The position numbers and the translations under genes were made by a program. From positions 24,687,437 to 24,751,436 of the forward strand of contig CP141138.1 in assembly GCA_035236585.1 (NCBI GenBank): 64,000 bases of DNA, in the 5' to 3' direction. A model generated the notes under the pieces. The model ran no database searches, had not been told where the DNA came from, and saw only the letters and a list, made by a program, of their open reading frames with translations. The stretch is from Warburgia ugandensis (Eukaryota > Streptophyta > Magnoliopsida > Canellales > Canellaceae). Positions 14,717-31,113 of the stretch are shown here, piece by piece. Each line of letters begins with the position of its first letter. The first letter of the stretch is position 1.

Positions 14717-17700
14717 TGTAATGACTTAATTTTTTTAAATATTATTATCACTTTTACAACCACGATCAATCATGATGTTTGGTTTGTTTATTTTGGGAAT
14801 TAATATATGCTTAAATCACCTTAATAGGTGGTTGGATGTTTTATTTTAATTAAAATGTGAAACAAAGGAAATTGTGAGAAAATTTAGTATAATTAGATTA
14901 TACGCTCGAAATGGAATCCAACGCCTCAAAAAGAACACTAAAAATGGAGTTCGTATAAAGAAGTTATAAGCATTGAAAGATGGATGGCATATCTATAATT
15001 TGATTGTAAAACAACTAAGACCCGAAAACACAGAGCGTCGTTTTACTAACAACACCACCAATAGGCAACACTGCCTTCGCAAGGCTATAAAGCCCTTTCC
15101 CCCTCCTCTTCGATCATCCCTTCTCCTCTTTCTTCGGCTGCCTTCACCCAAAATTCGGCAGCTAGGGTTTCAGCATGGAGGAATTGCACCTCCAGCGATG
15201 GGCACCCTCCTAGACTACCCAGGTAAGCCCTCACTCTTCCTCCTCGGGTTTTTTTTCCTCCCAGCCCAAATCCTCGCCGGATTTGCGTTTCCCAGCCGAA
15301 ATCACTAGAAGAAACCTAGCTTTGATGGGACTACCAACCCATCGAACCAGACACCTCCCATGTACCCTCCTCCTCTTCCCTTCTCCTTTCCCTTCATTCC
15401 AGCCCAGATCCATGTTTGATTTGGCTTTTCCCCGGCCGAAAATCACCGTAAGCCACCCAGATTTGATGGGTCTGCCGACCCATCGAACCAGGCACGCCTA
15501 GGGACACTGCACATGATGCGTGCCGGAAAACAAGCTCCCTGGCGCGACATTCAGGTGCGTGCAACTATGTGGGCTCAGTCTTGGCCTGACTGGGATGCAC
15601 GAGCACCCCAAGAGCTATGACGCGTGCACACCCGTGCATGAGACGCATCTGAGCGACGCCGTCTAGGATGTGCACCTCGGCAAGTCGTTCGGGAGTGCAC
15701 ATGCATACAAACATGGTCTTGGTTCGACCGAGATGCGCATGCATCCTGGGAACTGTGACACGCGGGGCCGATATGGATGAATTTGGTTCGTCCATAGATT
15801 TGCGAGGTTAAAGACCCAATTAAGGAGGTTATATAACTCCGATTGATGATCCGAAAGAACCGTTGCGTTTGTATTGACAATGTGAATGTAATGAGGCTAT
15901 GAAAATTGGGATCAGAGAACTACTTTATGTGATTATAGCCCAAAAACTCTAGAAATCTCATAGATCTACCATGTCAAAGATGATCAGATCTCATGACTTG
16001 ATCCATTAGAGGTGTTAAGGGATTAATAGCTCAAGATTAACCCCAAAGTACATGTATCAGCCCTTGAATGATAGATCTGGCTGTTCAAATCAAGAACAGA
16101 CCTATTCTGAGCATTAGGATAGGCGATCTATGAGATCTAACCATCAAACATTAGATCTGTACGTGAGATTAAACACATTTAAACAAGGATCTATACTCCT
16201 AAAAGGCATATCTAGCCATTAATCTATAAATCTAATTAACATCTAGAAATGAATAGAAAATGATACTTGAATCCGTGTTATTAAACAATATGCAGGGTTT
16301 CACAAAGATGGGTCAAGGTTGAGTAATGAGGAACGCGATTCCAGGAACATCGAGGTAGGTAGTTTGATACTACTCAATTTTCAAATGCATCCTAAACTCT
16401 AAGTGATTTACTTGCTTCTATTGCCATATTTAGTATGTGTTTTGAGACATGTTGTTCTTATACGAGTATGCAAACTTGTCTTCATGATTTGTGTCCTTGA
16501 GGCACTTGCATCTGTCACTGTATTGAATATGCTTTTGGGATATGATATTTTTATACGAGCTTGCGGATTTATGGTATTGAATAAGATACTAGCATAAGCA
16601 AATTTTATGCATTGCTCGCATGTTTTGGAAACAAATGCATAAATTGCATGATTTTGATAATTGAGATTTGGATTTGTCTGTATAAGCCTTTTGGGCTATT
16701 GAGCCTAGTGGGCACTATGCTGAGAGGTTGTGATGTACGAGGTTGGCCTTCTGGCCTCTACCACCAAAATGGTGGATGGTATCGCTGCCAAAAATAGCAT
16801 TGTACCTTTCCTGACTGCTGTGGTAAATAGGGATGACTATTGGAGGTGTCACAGTACCCTTTTAGGGACATATCCATAGTTGCCATGGAGGCTATGGTGG
16901 ACTGGTCTCTAGATACCCGAGACACACGATTCAGAGGTGTTCTGGTCGTGAGCATAGTTGGCCCTATGATTTCGGTTGGATTGATATGCATATAGCATTA
17001 AGATGGTCGTAAACGAGTACTCGTGACCAGTTGGTTCCAAGTGGGCAAATCATTGATTGAGGTAGCCTGTGGTGGGAACAAGACCGAAAGACCATGTGCA
17101 TGATACTTATAGTGATGCCAGCATCTGCTTTGAATGATGACTATTTTAAGAGTTTCATTATTATTATATTTTACTCATTGGTTTGATGTGTTGTCGAGAT
17201 CTTATTACTTGGATATATTGATTTCTGTTTTATGATTTTAGTCATATTGAGAAGACTAGATTTGCGTATGGGTTTCATGGTTGAAATTGCATCAATGAGC
17301 TTATGTTTTATGCACAAATATGCATGTTTACACAAAAAGGAATCACTGAGGTTTTACATAACAAAACGTCTTGAATTGTGAATGTTGCCTACCGTGTTTT
17401 CAAAATAGTAGTATCAGATAACCTTCTCAGTATGAGGAATACTCACCCCAAAATATATTATTTTTACAAATTAGTCCAAAAAGGATTAGAAGAAACTTCA
17501 AGACAAGTTGGTGTCACGATCAAGTAAATGAAAAAGAGACAAGTATGAATGTAAGTAAACTCTCTACCCCTTTGGACATATATATGTACTTACTACAGTT
17601 GGCCTATGAGCTGTGACTGAATAGACCTAAGAAGACATTTATGATTACAGTAATTTTCAAAACTACTTTGTTTGTTATGAAAGCAAATGACACTAAGGGT

Positions 17701-17840
17701 TTTCAAAATGAATTTAAAACAAAAGATTTTTTTCATTGCATTGCATTGTTTTTATAAAATTGTTTTCAAATAGGGATGCATCCCGCATTAGGAATTAGGC
17801 TTGCATTTTAAAAATGAATGTGAAAACCTAGGTCATCACA
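14717..17840 (+). mobile_element. Solo LTR of family A, plus orientation, 3124 bp
   Basis: It starts TGTAATGACTT and ends GGTCATCACA with 5-bp duplications TCTAG on both sides. Internal blocks match the family-A LTRs at 19034 and 25446, for example the 'ttgagcctagtgggcac' block near 16700, the 'gagtactcgtgaccag' block near 17014 and the terminal 'ggattagaagaa' and 'gcaaatgacac' blocks. No primer-binding site or internal region is attached. It differs from the other A copies more than they do from each other, so it belongs to a sister subfamily or is older. Confidence 0.9.
15086..15092 (+). promoter_or_regulatory. TATA-like box of the solo LTR
   Basis: TATAAAG is followed by a C-rich stretch, at the same relative place as TATAAAT in the other family-A LTRs. 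It is a candidate LTR promoter. Confidence 0.5.
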
Positions 17841-17845
17841 TCTAG
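17841..17845. repeat. Target-site duplication TCTAG, right
   Basis: Second copy of the 5-bp duplication bounding the solo LTR at 14717-17840. Confidence 0.9.
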
Positions 17846-18221
17846 AGAGAGGTTGAACGGGGGTGCAGGTCACCTAGGTATTTCCCCTTTCTCGCATCCT
17901 CAGCCTGCTCATCTTATCCCATTTTAATATGATGCATCCTACAATAAAGAAAAGAGTAGGGTGCCATTATCAATTTTGGCCTCCTAATTTAGTAAAATTT
18001 TGGATTTTTTGGTCTCGATCTCTATTTTATGTAAAATTAGTGTCATTTGAATCATATCGATGCATACATTTTATTTTTGATAATTTCAAGTCCAAATTTA
18101 AAGTTCTCAAAAGGGTCACTTCCATAGAATTCAATTTTCACAAAATTAAATTTTTTATTTTTATCCCAATTAAACATAATATAATTACGCCAAAAATAAG
18201 TCAAAATTGAGGGTTATTACA

Positions 18222-18235
18222 TTCTCCCCCTCTTA
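18222..18235 (-). promoter_or_regulatory. Polypurine tract of element B
   Basis: On the minus strand a G-rich run, AAGAGGGGGAGAA, directly precedes the LTR start TGTAATAACC. It is the plus-strand DNA primer site of the element. Just upstream lies the 'TTTTGAGGACAAAATTC' block typical of Tekay/Del-type elements. Confidence 0.88.
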
Positions 18236-19033
18236 TAGGAATTTTGTCCTCAAAATTCTTTCCACATTATCTTTTGGATAATTCTAGAAGCATCCCCATC
18301 TCACCAAATACACTAATCATGCCAATAATTCCAGAGTTAGTTAGCATCAATAAACAAATAATTTCACATCATGCCATCTCCTCAGATATAGACTCATCTA
18401 TAGACTAATATATGTCAAACCATCTTGAATCAAACAACTCATAATATGCTTAGAACAAGTCATAACCACATATAATGCAATTAGCATAAATTAAACTCCC
18501 ATATAGAATTTAGTTATCTATGTACACTTTAGTATAAACCAAATTTCCATATAGAGCAAGTCATAACCACGTATAATGCAATCACCATATCAACAAAAAT
18601 CAAAGCATCTTAGCTCACCTGTAGGCAAATCTATACTAAATCTATACCGAAGCACATCAACTCACCAATAGGAAATCTATGCCAATCGAAATTAGAGCAT
18701 ACTAACTCATTAGTAAGCAATCTCTACCAATCAAAAGCAGAGCATATTCGGTCATGAAAAGGCAATCTATGCCAATCAAAATTAGGGCATATTAGCTCCC
18801 CAACAGGTAATTTATGTCAATTAAAACTAGTCCATAATATGATCATACTGTGAGCACCTAAAAGCCAGCCACCTAGAAGCTCGCCACTTAGAAGCCTATC
18901 AATGGCTCTTACAAAACATGCATCATTGTTATACCTCTCATCTAGTGAGACATCAAGCCCACATATGTATTATAAAAAACAACAATTATCAGAAATCTAT
19001 ACCACTATTATCTTGGAGAACTCAATAACCTAG
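18236..19033 (-). pseudogene. Decayed 3' interior of element B
   Basis: This lies between B's polypurine tract and the inserted element A. It contains short repeated words such as 'gcaatctatgccaatcaaa' recurring between 18600 and 18830, and no usable frame. It should correspond to the region after integrase but has lost coding identity. Confidence 0.55.
19029..19033. repeat. Target-site duplication CCTAG, left (element A)
   Basis: CCTAG precedes the TG terminus of element A. The matching copy after the right LTR reads CCCAG at 28249-28253, four of five bases identical, consistent with one later substitution. Confidence 0.75.
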
Positions 19034-21914
19034 TGTAATAACCTGAATTTTTTAAGTCCTATTTTGGAATCTTAAAAGTGATATTTTTAGAGATCTAATA
19101 TGGTAAAAATATTCCTATAATTAGATTCTACACTCAAAATGGAATTTGTATGACAAAGTTATGGACATCTAAAGATGGAGGGCAAATTTGTAATTTAAAA
19201 GTTCAAAGATTAAGGGACGAAAAATGCAGGGGGTCATTTATTAACGACACCCCCCGTCTTCTTCTTCTCCACCGCCTTTCCCTTCCAACTGGCACATTGC
19301 AATGCCGAAAAAAATGGTGACACCTCCATGTGACGGCACCGCCTTCTCCCCCTATAAATCTCCTCCACCCCCTTTTCCAAAATTGTGTTTTCTCCACTCT
19401 GAAATGCTCCATCTACATTTTCTGGCAACAAGAGTTGCAACTACGTTCAAGGCCTCCATCGAGCGTCATCGAGGGCTCCTAGGTACGATCCCCCTCCCCA
19501 CTCCATTCCTCTTTCTCTCCTCTTCATTTCCCCCCAGATCCTGACCGAATCTGATCTCACCAAGAGACAGATCGCTGGTGAAACCAATACTGGTGGATCT
19601 GCTTCAAATCCACCGCCTAGGTAGCTCGAATGCGAGATCTGAGCCACCCAATGCGTTCATGGGACCCAAGACCCCAAAAAACCTAGGACAATCCAGGCTC
19701 GTAACATCCTGGGCATTGATCTGGGGATGGGATGGTTGGACAGTCTAGATTGGGCTTCCCCATCCAGGTCAACCGTGATATGCGCCGAAGATGCCCTCGT
19801 GCGATGCCATACAGAACGCACACCCTGGAGCGTCGTTCGGGCATGTGTATGAGCACAAGTGCGGTCTCAGTTTGATGGGGATGCACACACATCCTGGGAA
19901 CCGTGACGCGTGTACCCTGTGTTGCCAGATCTGGTTCGTCTATCTACCATACAACACTAAATTTGCAATTAAGAAGGCTTACACAACTCCGATCGAAGAT
20001 CCAAAAGGACCATTGTATTCGTATTGATGACGCGGACCTACTTATATATAAAATTTAGGATTGTAAGAATATTTCATGTGACTATACCCTAAAAACCACA
20101 AAAATCTCATATATCTACAAGATCAAAGATGATCAACTCTCATAGATTGATCCATTAGGTATATTAGGAGATCAATATACCTAGATCAAGCCTAAATCAT
20201 ATAGATCAACCATTATAAGTGAGATTTAACATGGAAACTCATAAATCAAAGATCTATAACCTAAAAGAAAGATTAGTCATTAATCTATAAATCTAATTAA
20301 TGATTTATAAAGAATGAAAAATGATAGTTGAATTCTTGTTATCAAATAATATCCAGGGCCTCACAGAGGTGCTCTAGGACTTGAATTGAAGAGAAACGCG
20401 ATCTAAGTGACGACAATCGAGGTAGGTAGTTCGATACAGCTAAGTTTTCAAATGCATTTCCAAACTCTAATTGATTTATTTAATCATGATGATCATGTTT
20501 AGTATGCTTTTGCAATATGATATTCTCATAAAAAGTATGCAAATTTTTCTTATGATCTCGCATGCAGTTGCTTATTTGGTAAATGGTCTTTATATAAGCA
20601 CTGCATACATGTTTTGGAACTAGTTGCATAAATTGCACGATTTGTGATGATTGAGATTCAAAATATATGCATATTTATGTGCATTGCTAACATGTTTTGA
20701 AACTCATTGCATGGATTGCACGATTTATAATGATTGGTTTCATGTAGTTATATTTTTGGGCTATTGAGCCTGGTGGGCACTATACTGAGAGGTTGTTTAT
20801 GTACGGGGTTGGCTTTCCATCCTCTAACACAAAAAGTGGATGGTATTGCTGCCAAATGACATTGTCCCTTCCTCGACTGCTGTGGTAAACAAGGATGACC
20901 ACTGGAGGTGTTCATAGTACCCTTTTCAAGGACAGCCATAGTCGTCGTGGAGGCTATGGTGGGTTGGTCTCTAGATACCGGAGACACACGACTCCAGCTG
21001 TGTGCTGATCGTGAGCATAGTTGACCCCATGATTTCGGTTTTATTGATATGCATATAGCATTGAGATGGTCGTATACGAGTACTCATGACCAGTTGGCTT
21101 GATGTATTCGCTGACCCATCGGCTTGATGTGTTTACCGAGAGATCTATGTGCATGATATCTATAGTGATCCTATCGTCTACTTTGACTAATTACTATTTG
21201 AAGAATTTCATAATTATGATCACTTTATGATTTATTGACTAATCAGCTTGATGTTTTTGCTGAGATCTTAATACATGGATTGAGTAATCACTACTCTATG
21301 ATTTTAGTAATAATTTATATTGTTGATTACTGAATTTTTGATAAAAGATTCCATGATTGAAAATGTGCAAACAAGCTTATGATTTATGCATAAAAATGCA
21401 TGCTTACACAAAAAAGGGAATTGCACGATATTTTACATTGAAAGCCTCTTTTGAAACCATGGATGTTGCATGCCCTATTTTCAAAATAGTGGCATCAAAT
21501 CATTTACTAAGCATGAGAAATACTCACCCAAATATATTATTTTTACCGATTAACTCCAAAAGGATTAGAAGAAGTATCAGAAAATGTTAGTATTACGCTC
21601 AAGAGAATGAAGAGAAGACAAGTATAAATGTAAGTATATGATCTACCTTTTGGACATGTATCTATAATTATTACAGTTGGGCTGTGAGCTGTGACTGGAT
21701 AGACCTGGGGTTTATATACAATTGTCTTATTTTTTAAATTACTTTGTTCGTCTTGAAAGCAAATGACACTCGGGGTTTTCAAAATGAATTTAAAATAAAA
21801 TATTTTTTCACTACATTGCATTGTTTTTATAAAATTGTTTTCAAATGGGGATCGATCCCACATTAGGAATTAGTTTTGCATTTAAAAATGCATGTGAAAA
21901 CCCAGGTCATCACA
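19034..21914 (+). repeat. Family-A 5' LTR, 2881 bp
   Basis: Starts TGTAATAACC and ends GGTCATCACA. It carries a TATA box at 19353-19359 followed by C/T-rich sequence. In one stretch of about 400 bases (20360-20740 against 26825-27200) I hand-counted about 28 differences from the 3' LTR, many of them C/T or G/A transitions. Confidence 0.92.
19353..19359 (+). promoter_or_regulatory. TATA box of the family-A 5' LTR
   Basis: TATAAAT within 'ccctataaatctcctcc', conserved in the 3' LTR at 25818. Likely the core promoter for the element's transcript when it was active. Confidence 0.65.
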
Positions 21915-21916
21915 GT

Positions 21917-21928
21917 TGGTATCAGAGC
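21917..21928 (+). promoter_or_regulatory. Primer-binding site of element A
   Basis: TGGTATCAGAGC lies two bases after the 5' LTR. It is the usual plant retrotransposon primer site complementary to the 3' end of initiator methionine tRNA. Confidence 0.92.
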
Positions 21929-25430
<3,502 letters not shown>

Positions 25431-25445
25431 TTGTAGGGGTAATAA
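25431..25445 (+). promoter_or_regulatory. Polypurine tract area of element A
   Basis: 'TTGTAGGGGTAATAA' directly precedes the right LTR. The upstream 'aatttcgaggacgaaattc' block at about 25410-25428 is a hallmark of the 3' end of Tekay/Del-type gypsy elements. The G run is short and eroded. Confidence 0.75.
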
Positions 25446-28248
25446 TGTAATAACCTAAAATTTAAGTTCTATTTTGGAATATTAAAAGTGATATTTTTAG
25501 AGATCTAATTTGGTAAAAATATTCTCATAATTAGATTCTACGCTTGAAATAGAATCCAATGCCTCAAAGAACACTGAAAACAGAGTTCGTATGACCAAGT
25601 TATGGACTTCTAAAGATGGAGGGCAAATTTGTAATTTTAAAGTTCAAAGATTAAGGGACAAAAAATGCAGGGGGTAATTTTACTAACGACACCCCCTCTT
25701 CTTCTTCTTCTTCTTCTCCACTGCCTTCCCCTTCCAGCTGGCGCACTGCACTGCCTTTGCAATGCGGCGCCAAAAAAATGGCAGTACCGCCTTGGGACGA
25801 CATCGCCTTCTCCCCTCTATAAATGTCCTCCATCTCCTCTTCCAAATCATGTTTTCTCCACTTTGAAATGCCCCATCTGGGTTTTACGGCAACAAGGGTT
25901 GTAGCTGCGTTCAAGGCCTCCATCAAGCGTCATCGAGGGCTCCCAGGTACGATCCCCCTCCCCACTCCATTCCTCTTTCTCCCCTCTTCATTTCCCCCCA
26001 GATCCAAACCGGATCTAGTCTCACCGGGTGACAGATTGCCGGTGAAACCAGTATCGATGGATCTGCTTTAGATCCACTGCCTAGGCAACTCAGATGAGAG
26101 ATCTAAGCCACCCAACGTGTTCGTGGGACCCCAAAACCCCAGAAAACCCAGGACAGTCTGGGCATCGTGACATCTTGGGCATTGATCTAGAGTTGGGATG
26201 GTTGGACGGTCCAGATTGGGCTGCCCCATCTAGGTCAACCGTGATATGCGCCGAAGACGCCCTCGTGCGACGCTGTCCAGGACGCACGCCCTGGAGGGTC
26301 GTTCGGGGTTGCGTACGTGCACGAGTGTGGTCTCGATTCGACTGGGATGCAAGCGCGTCTTGGGAACCGTGACACGCGTACCCTATGTTGCCAGATCTGG
26401 TTCGTCTATCTGCCATACAACAGTAAATTTGTAATTAAGAAGGCTACACAACTCCGATCGACAATCTGAAAGGACTGTTGTATTTGTATTGATGACGTGG
26501 ACCTACTTATACAATAAAATTTAGGATCATAAGACTATTTCATGTGACTATAGCCTAAAAACCACAAAAATCTCATAGATCTACAAGATCAAAGATGATC
26601 AATTTTCATAGATTGATCAATTAGGTATATTAGGAGATCAATATACCTAGATCAAACCTAAATCATATAGATCGACCATTATAAGTGAGATTTAACATGG
26701 AGACCCATAAATTATAGATCTATAACCTAAAAGATAGAGCTATCCATTAATCTATAAATCTAATTAATGATCTATAAAGAATGGGAAATGATACTTGAAT
26801 TCTTATTATCAAATAATATCCAGGGCCTCACAAAGGTGCTCTAGTACTTGAATTGAAGAGAAACGCGATCTAAGTGACAACGATCGAGGTAGGTAGTCTG
26901 ATACTGCTAAGTCTTCAAATGCATTTCAAAACTCTAATTGATTTATTTAATCCTGATGACCGTGTTTAGTATGCTTTTGCAATATAATATTCTCATAAAA
27001 AGTATGCAGATTTTTCGTATGATCTTGTATGCAATTGCTTATTTGGTAAATAGTCTTTGTATAAGCACTGCATACATGTTTTGGAACTAGTTGCATAAAT
27101 TGCGCGATTTGTGATGATTGAGATTCAGAATACATGTATATTTATATGCATTGCTCGCATGTTTTGAAACTCATTGCATGGATTGCATGATTTATAATGA
27201 TTGAGATTGGGGTTTCATGTATCTATATTTTTGGGCTATTGAGCCTGGTGGGCAGTATGCTGAGAGGTTGTTTATGTACGAGTTTAGCCTCTCGGCCTCT
27301 ACTACAGAAAGTGGATGGTATCACTACCAACATGGCATTGTCCCTTTCTCAACTGCTGTGGTAAACAGGGATGAACACTGGAGGTGTTCACGACACCCTT
27401 TTCAAGGACAGCCATAGTTGTTGTGGAGGCTATGGTGGGTTGGTCTCTAGATACCAGAGACACACGACTCTAGCTGTGTGCTAATCATGAGCAGAGTTGA
27501 CCCTATGATTCGGTTTTATCGATATGCATATAGCATTGAGATGGTCGTATACGAGTACTCGTGACCAGCTGGCTTAATGTGTTCACCAACCCATCAACTT
27601 GATGTGTTTGCCGAGAGATCCATCTGCATGATATCTATAGTGATGCTACCATCTGCTTTGACTGATTATTATTTTAAGATTTTCATAATTATGATCACTT
27701 TATGATTTATTGACTCATTAGCTTGATGTTTTTGCTGAGATCTTAGTACATGGATTGAGTAATCACTACTCTATGATTTTCATAATAATTTATATTTTTG
27801 ATTACTGGATTTTTAATAAAAGATTCCATGATTGAAAATGTGCAAACAAGCTTATGATTTATGCATAAAAATGCATGTTTACACAAAAAAGAAAATTGCA
27901 CGATGTTTTACATGGAAAGCCTCTTTCGAAACCATGCATGTTGCATGCCATGTTTTCAAAATAGTGGTATTAGATCGCCTACTGAGTATGAGAAATACTC
28001 ACCAAAATATATTATTTTTACAGATTAGCTCCAAAAGGATTAGAAGAAGTATCAGAAAATGTTAGTACTATGCTCAAGAGAATGAAGAGAAGACAAATGA
28101 CACTCGGGGTTTTCAAAATGAATTTAAAATAAAAGATTTTTCCACTACATTGCATTGTTTTTATAAAATTATTTTCAAATAGGGATCAATCGCGCTTTAG
28201 AAATTAGTTTTGCATTTAAAAATGCATGTGAAAACCCGAGTCATCACA
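25446..28248 (+). repeat. Family-A 3' LTR, 2803 bp
   Basis: Starts TGTAATAACC and ends GTCATCACA. It is 78 bp shorter than the 5' LTR, largely because of a deletion of about 140 bp at 28093, where 'agaagaca' joins 'aatgacactcgg'; the missing piece is present at about 21620-21760. It has a TATA box at 25818. Confidence 0.92.
25818..25824 (+). promoter_or_regulatory. TATA box of the family-A 3' LTR
   Basis: TATAAAT in the same C-rich context as the 5' LTR. In a 3' LTR this could drive transcription outward into flanking DNA. Confidence 0.6.
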
Positions 28249-28253
28249 CCCAG
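28249..28253. repeat. Target-site duplication CCCAG, right (element A)
   Basis: Four of five bases match CCTAG at 19029-19033. Element-B interior sequence resumes after it. Confidence 0.75.
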
Positions 28254-31098
28254 CAATAGCAATTCATATAACTAAGGAAACTATAAACCTTAATCAATAA
28301 TTTGGGTTAATCCTAGCCAATCACAGTCTCAATGAACTGCCTCTCTATCAATAAAGGTATCGTGGTCAAGGAAATTCACCTTCTGTGACCATAACTCATT
28401 CTTACAAATATTTGTAAGTAACCGATGAGTCCTTAAGATACTCAGAATAATGCACAGGGATTCCTAATGTTCCTCCCTATTCAATGGTTATACAAGAACA
28501 TTATCCTCTAAGTAATTATGACTCATCCAAGTAATATTTGAAACCCTAATCTATCATAGCCATAAATATTGCCAATGCATTTGGTCTTCCTCCCAAGTCC
28601 TTAGCTCGTAATAACCAGACCTCATATCAATCTCTAAAAATACTATGCACTTTCCAGAGCTAGTCAAGTAGATCATCAATACACTATAGAGAATATCGAT
28701 TCCCCACTATGGGTCAATAATCTATGTATAGCAATGAAGATTTGTCTCTCTTTCTCATGAAGAGGACTAATGCATCCTATGAAGACCCATGAGGTCCGAT
28801 AACCCCTCATCACGTAACTTCTGTAGCTAAACCCCTCTAGCTCAACTAGGTCCATCTTGTATCACACATTGAAAAATATTGTTATTCCTTATGCTAATTC
28901 AATATCAAAATCAATCTCGTGTGGTGAAAATATTGCAAACTCTTTAGGAAAGATTGCAAACTCTCACACATAATTTATGTGCTCATTCTGTGGCTGCTTA
29001 ATGTCTTCCATTGTCGCATAATAAGGAGAGCTCTACACCCTCTGTAAAGGTAGCACACTACCTTCAAGGCAGAGATAACACAAACCTCAGTGACACCCCT
29101 TCCTATACAAGAATGAGCTCAATAACTATTTAGATATATTGGAAATAACCTTCCCTTATCACAATCAACTATCTCCCAATAAGTAGCCAACCAATTCGTC
29201 CCTAAAATGACATCATAATCAATAGAGTAGGATTAGGTCATCTTTCATCATCTCACTCATTATGTTCATAAGTACCACCTGAAAGTACTCACTAGCCTCC
29301 AATAACTCTCCCACTAAAGTCATCATATCCAACCCAAAGGATAACACATATACAAGCATGTCCAAATAGGATGCAAGACATATGAAATGAAAGAATGATT
29401 GAAATCCTAGATATATTAGTAATCCAGATAGTACCTTCCACAACCTAGTTTAAGGCCTGTACTTGCCTCAAAGTAATGGTAAAAACTCATTAATGCATGT
29501 GCGAGCAATTTTTTCCCTACTTCTAATGTTGGTATGTCTAACTCGCTATCCCCTAGGACAGTCTCAACAGAAATGTCCTAACTCTCACCACAACCAAAGC
29601 ATCTAAAGAATTAATGTTGCAATGGCAGCCATTGATACTATTACCACTGTTGTGACAGCCTACCAACTCTAAGACATAATTATCTAAGTGCCTGTCCTTA
29701 CAAGTAACACACCTCTTGTTCGCATCCCTACAATTGTCTTGGTCCTGAGAAAATCCATTTATAACATAGAGGCCATATTTGCTACCCCTGCCCCTAATGG
29801 GGAATGCGTTACAATCACCTAGTTCCTCAATCTAGGTATAAATATATCAATAAATCTATCTGCAACCTCCTTACCCATGGTAAAGGAGTTAGGAACAAGT
29901 TTCCTCAATTGTATAAACTGGTTCAATACTACTAAACCATCTAATTTCTCTACTCTAAAGTAGCAAACTCTCTTTGTATCACCAGTTTCCCATAAGGCAA
30001 AGATACTGATCATTACAATCCTTCCTAAGAGCCTTGTAGATAGAAGTCTTAGCAATGGAGCAACATGTCCTCTCAAATGACCATCACCAGAATATTTATA
30101 ATTACATTTTCATTGTCCTCATCTCCACCATTCTATTTCCTTTAACTAGTGAATTATTTCATGGTCATATAAATCAAAATCATTTGCAACTCTACCAATC
30201 TCACATCCAATGAAATTAATCATTAATAATAACCTTCCTTGGTCATTAGAAACCCCATTATCATCACTATCAATTCTAAATGTAAATACATTATAATCAT
30301 TTTCATCTTACCTCATTCACTTCATCCATCTTCCTCCCTAGTTGATTTACTACATAATCATCACTATTTAATAATTATTCTTACACAATGGTTGTCATGT
30401 ACTCCAAGCGCCATGCACCTCGAAATCATAACTAGAACCCCTAGGATAATTTATAAGCATTCACTTCTCACTGATGATTGGATATCAATATTTCTGTGTG
30501 CACAAGAACTCATTAATTTTCACCTCATAGATCAGATAATTCATCCATAGAAATATTAGAATATTATTCATCAAATTTTCAATGATTTTCACCACACTAC
30601 AATTTATTCATGAAATAAATCCACTACAAGTTTTGATTAATACTACTCTAAAGTTCCTCAAGTTCTCTTTAATTATAATCATTTCTGATCCTCAATCATT
30701 ATTATTATACTATTATTGTATAATAATTGTTATTCTTTTTTAAAAAAATTATACACACCATTCAAGTTAGAACTTGACTCTCAAAAGCAATATATATGAA
30801 TATATCTTCTATCATATAATAAGGTTCTCACTAGCTACAATTTATACTCTTTATTCTGATCCTTTACTTTAAGAATCATACGCTTTCCATAAAAGTGTAG
30901 TTCCTTGTACTCATACAAGGATTTAAAGTCTCATATTCTCTAAGAAAAATCTGCCAATCTTCATGGCATCTTCTAACTCACATTCATCAACATTTCCTAT
31001 GTGAGTTTTCTATAACTCATATTTAGGAAATCACTTAACTTTATGGACTATATGTGACTTTTTGAATTTGTTGGAATGGCTGCGATGGAGTAGACTAG
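28254..31098 (-). pseudogene. Decayed gag-protease-polymerase interior of element B
   Basis: Read on the minus strand, the segment has gag-like and zinc-knuckle-area sequence near 29600-30080, then a protease-like region around 29219-29443 ('FGLDMMTLVGE', 'LLEASEYFQVV'), where Ty3/gypsy elements typically have the aspartic protease and linker. Below 28950 there are only scattered polymerase-like words. Many stops and frameshifts interrupt all frames. The region is truncated at 28254 by element A and does not resume with polymerase on the other side (18236-19033), so internal deletions also occurred. Confidence 0.65.
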
Positions 31099-31110
31099 GC
31101 TCTGATACCA
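31099..31110 (-). promoter_or_regulatory. Primer-binding site of element B
   Basis: The plus strand reads GCTCTGATACCA, i.e. TGGTATCAGAGC on the minus strand, three bases after the LTR ending GGTGTCACA. It is the same initiator-tRNA primer type as element A. It fixes the orientation of element B. Confidence 0.92.
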
Positions 31111-31113
31111 AAT

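Noticed and set aside
21357..21590. A 77-codon frame conserved with 27832-28065
   Set aside because: The two copies lie at the same place in the two LTRs of element A, so conservation reflects LTR duplication. It starts with TTG, not ATG.
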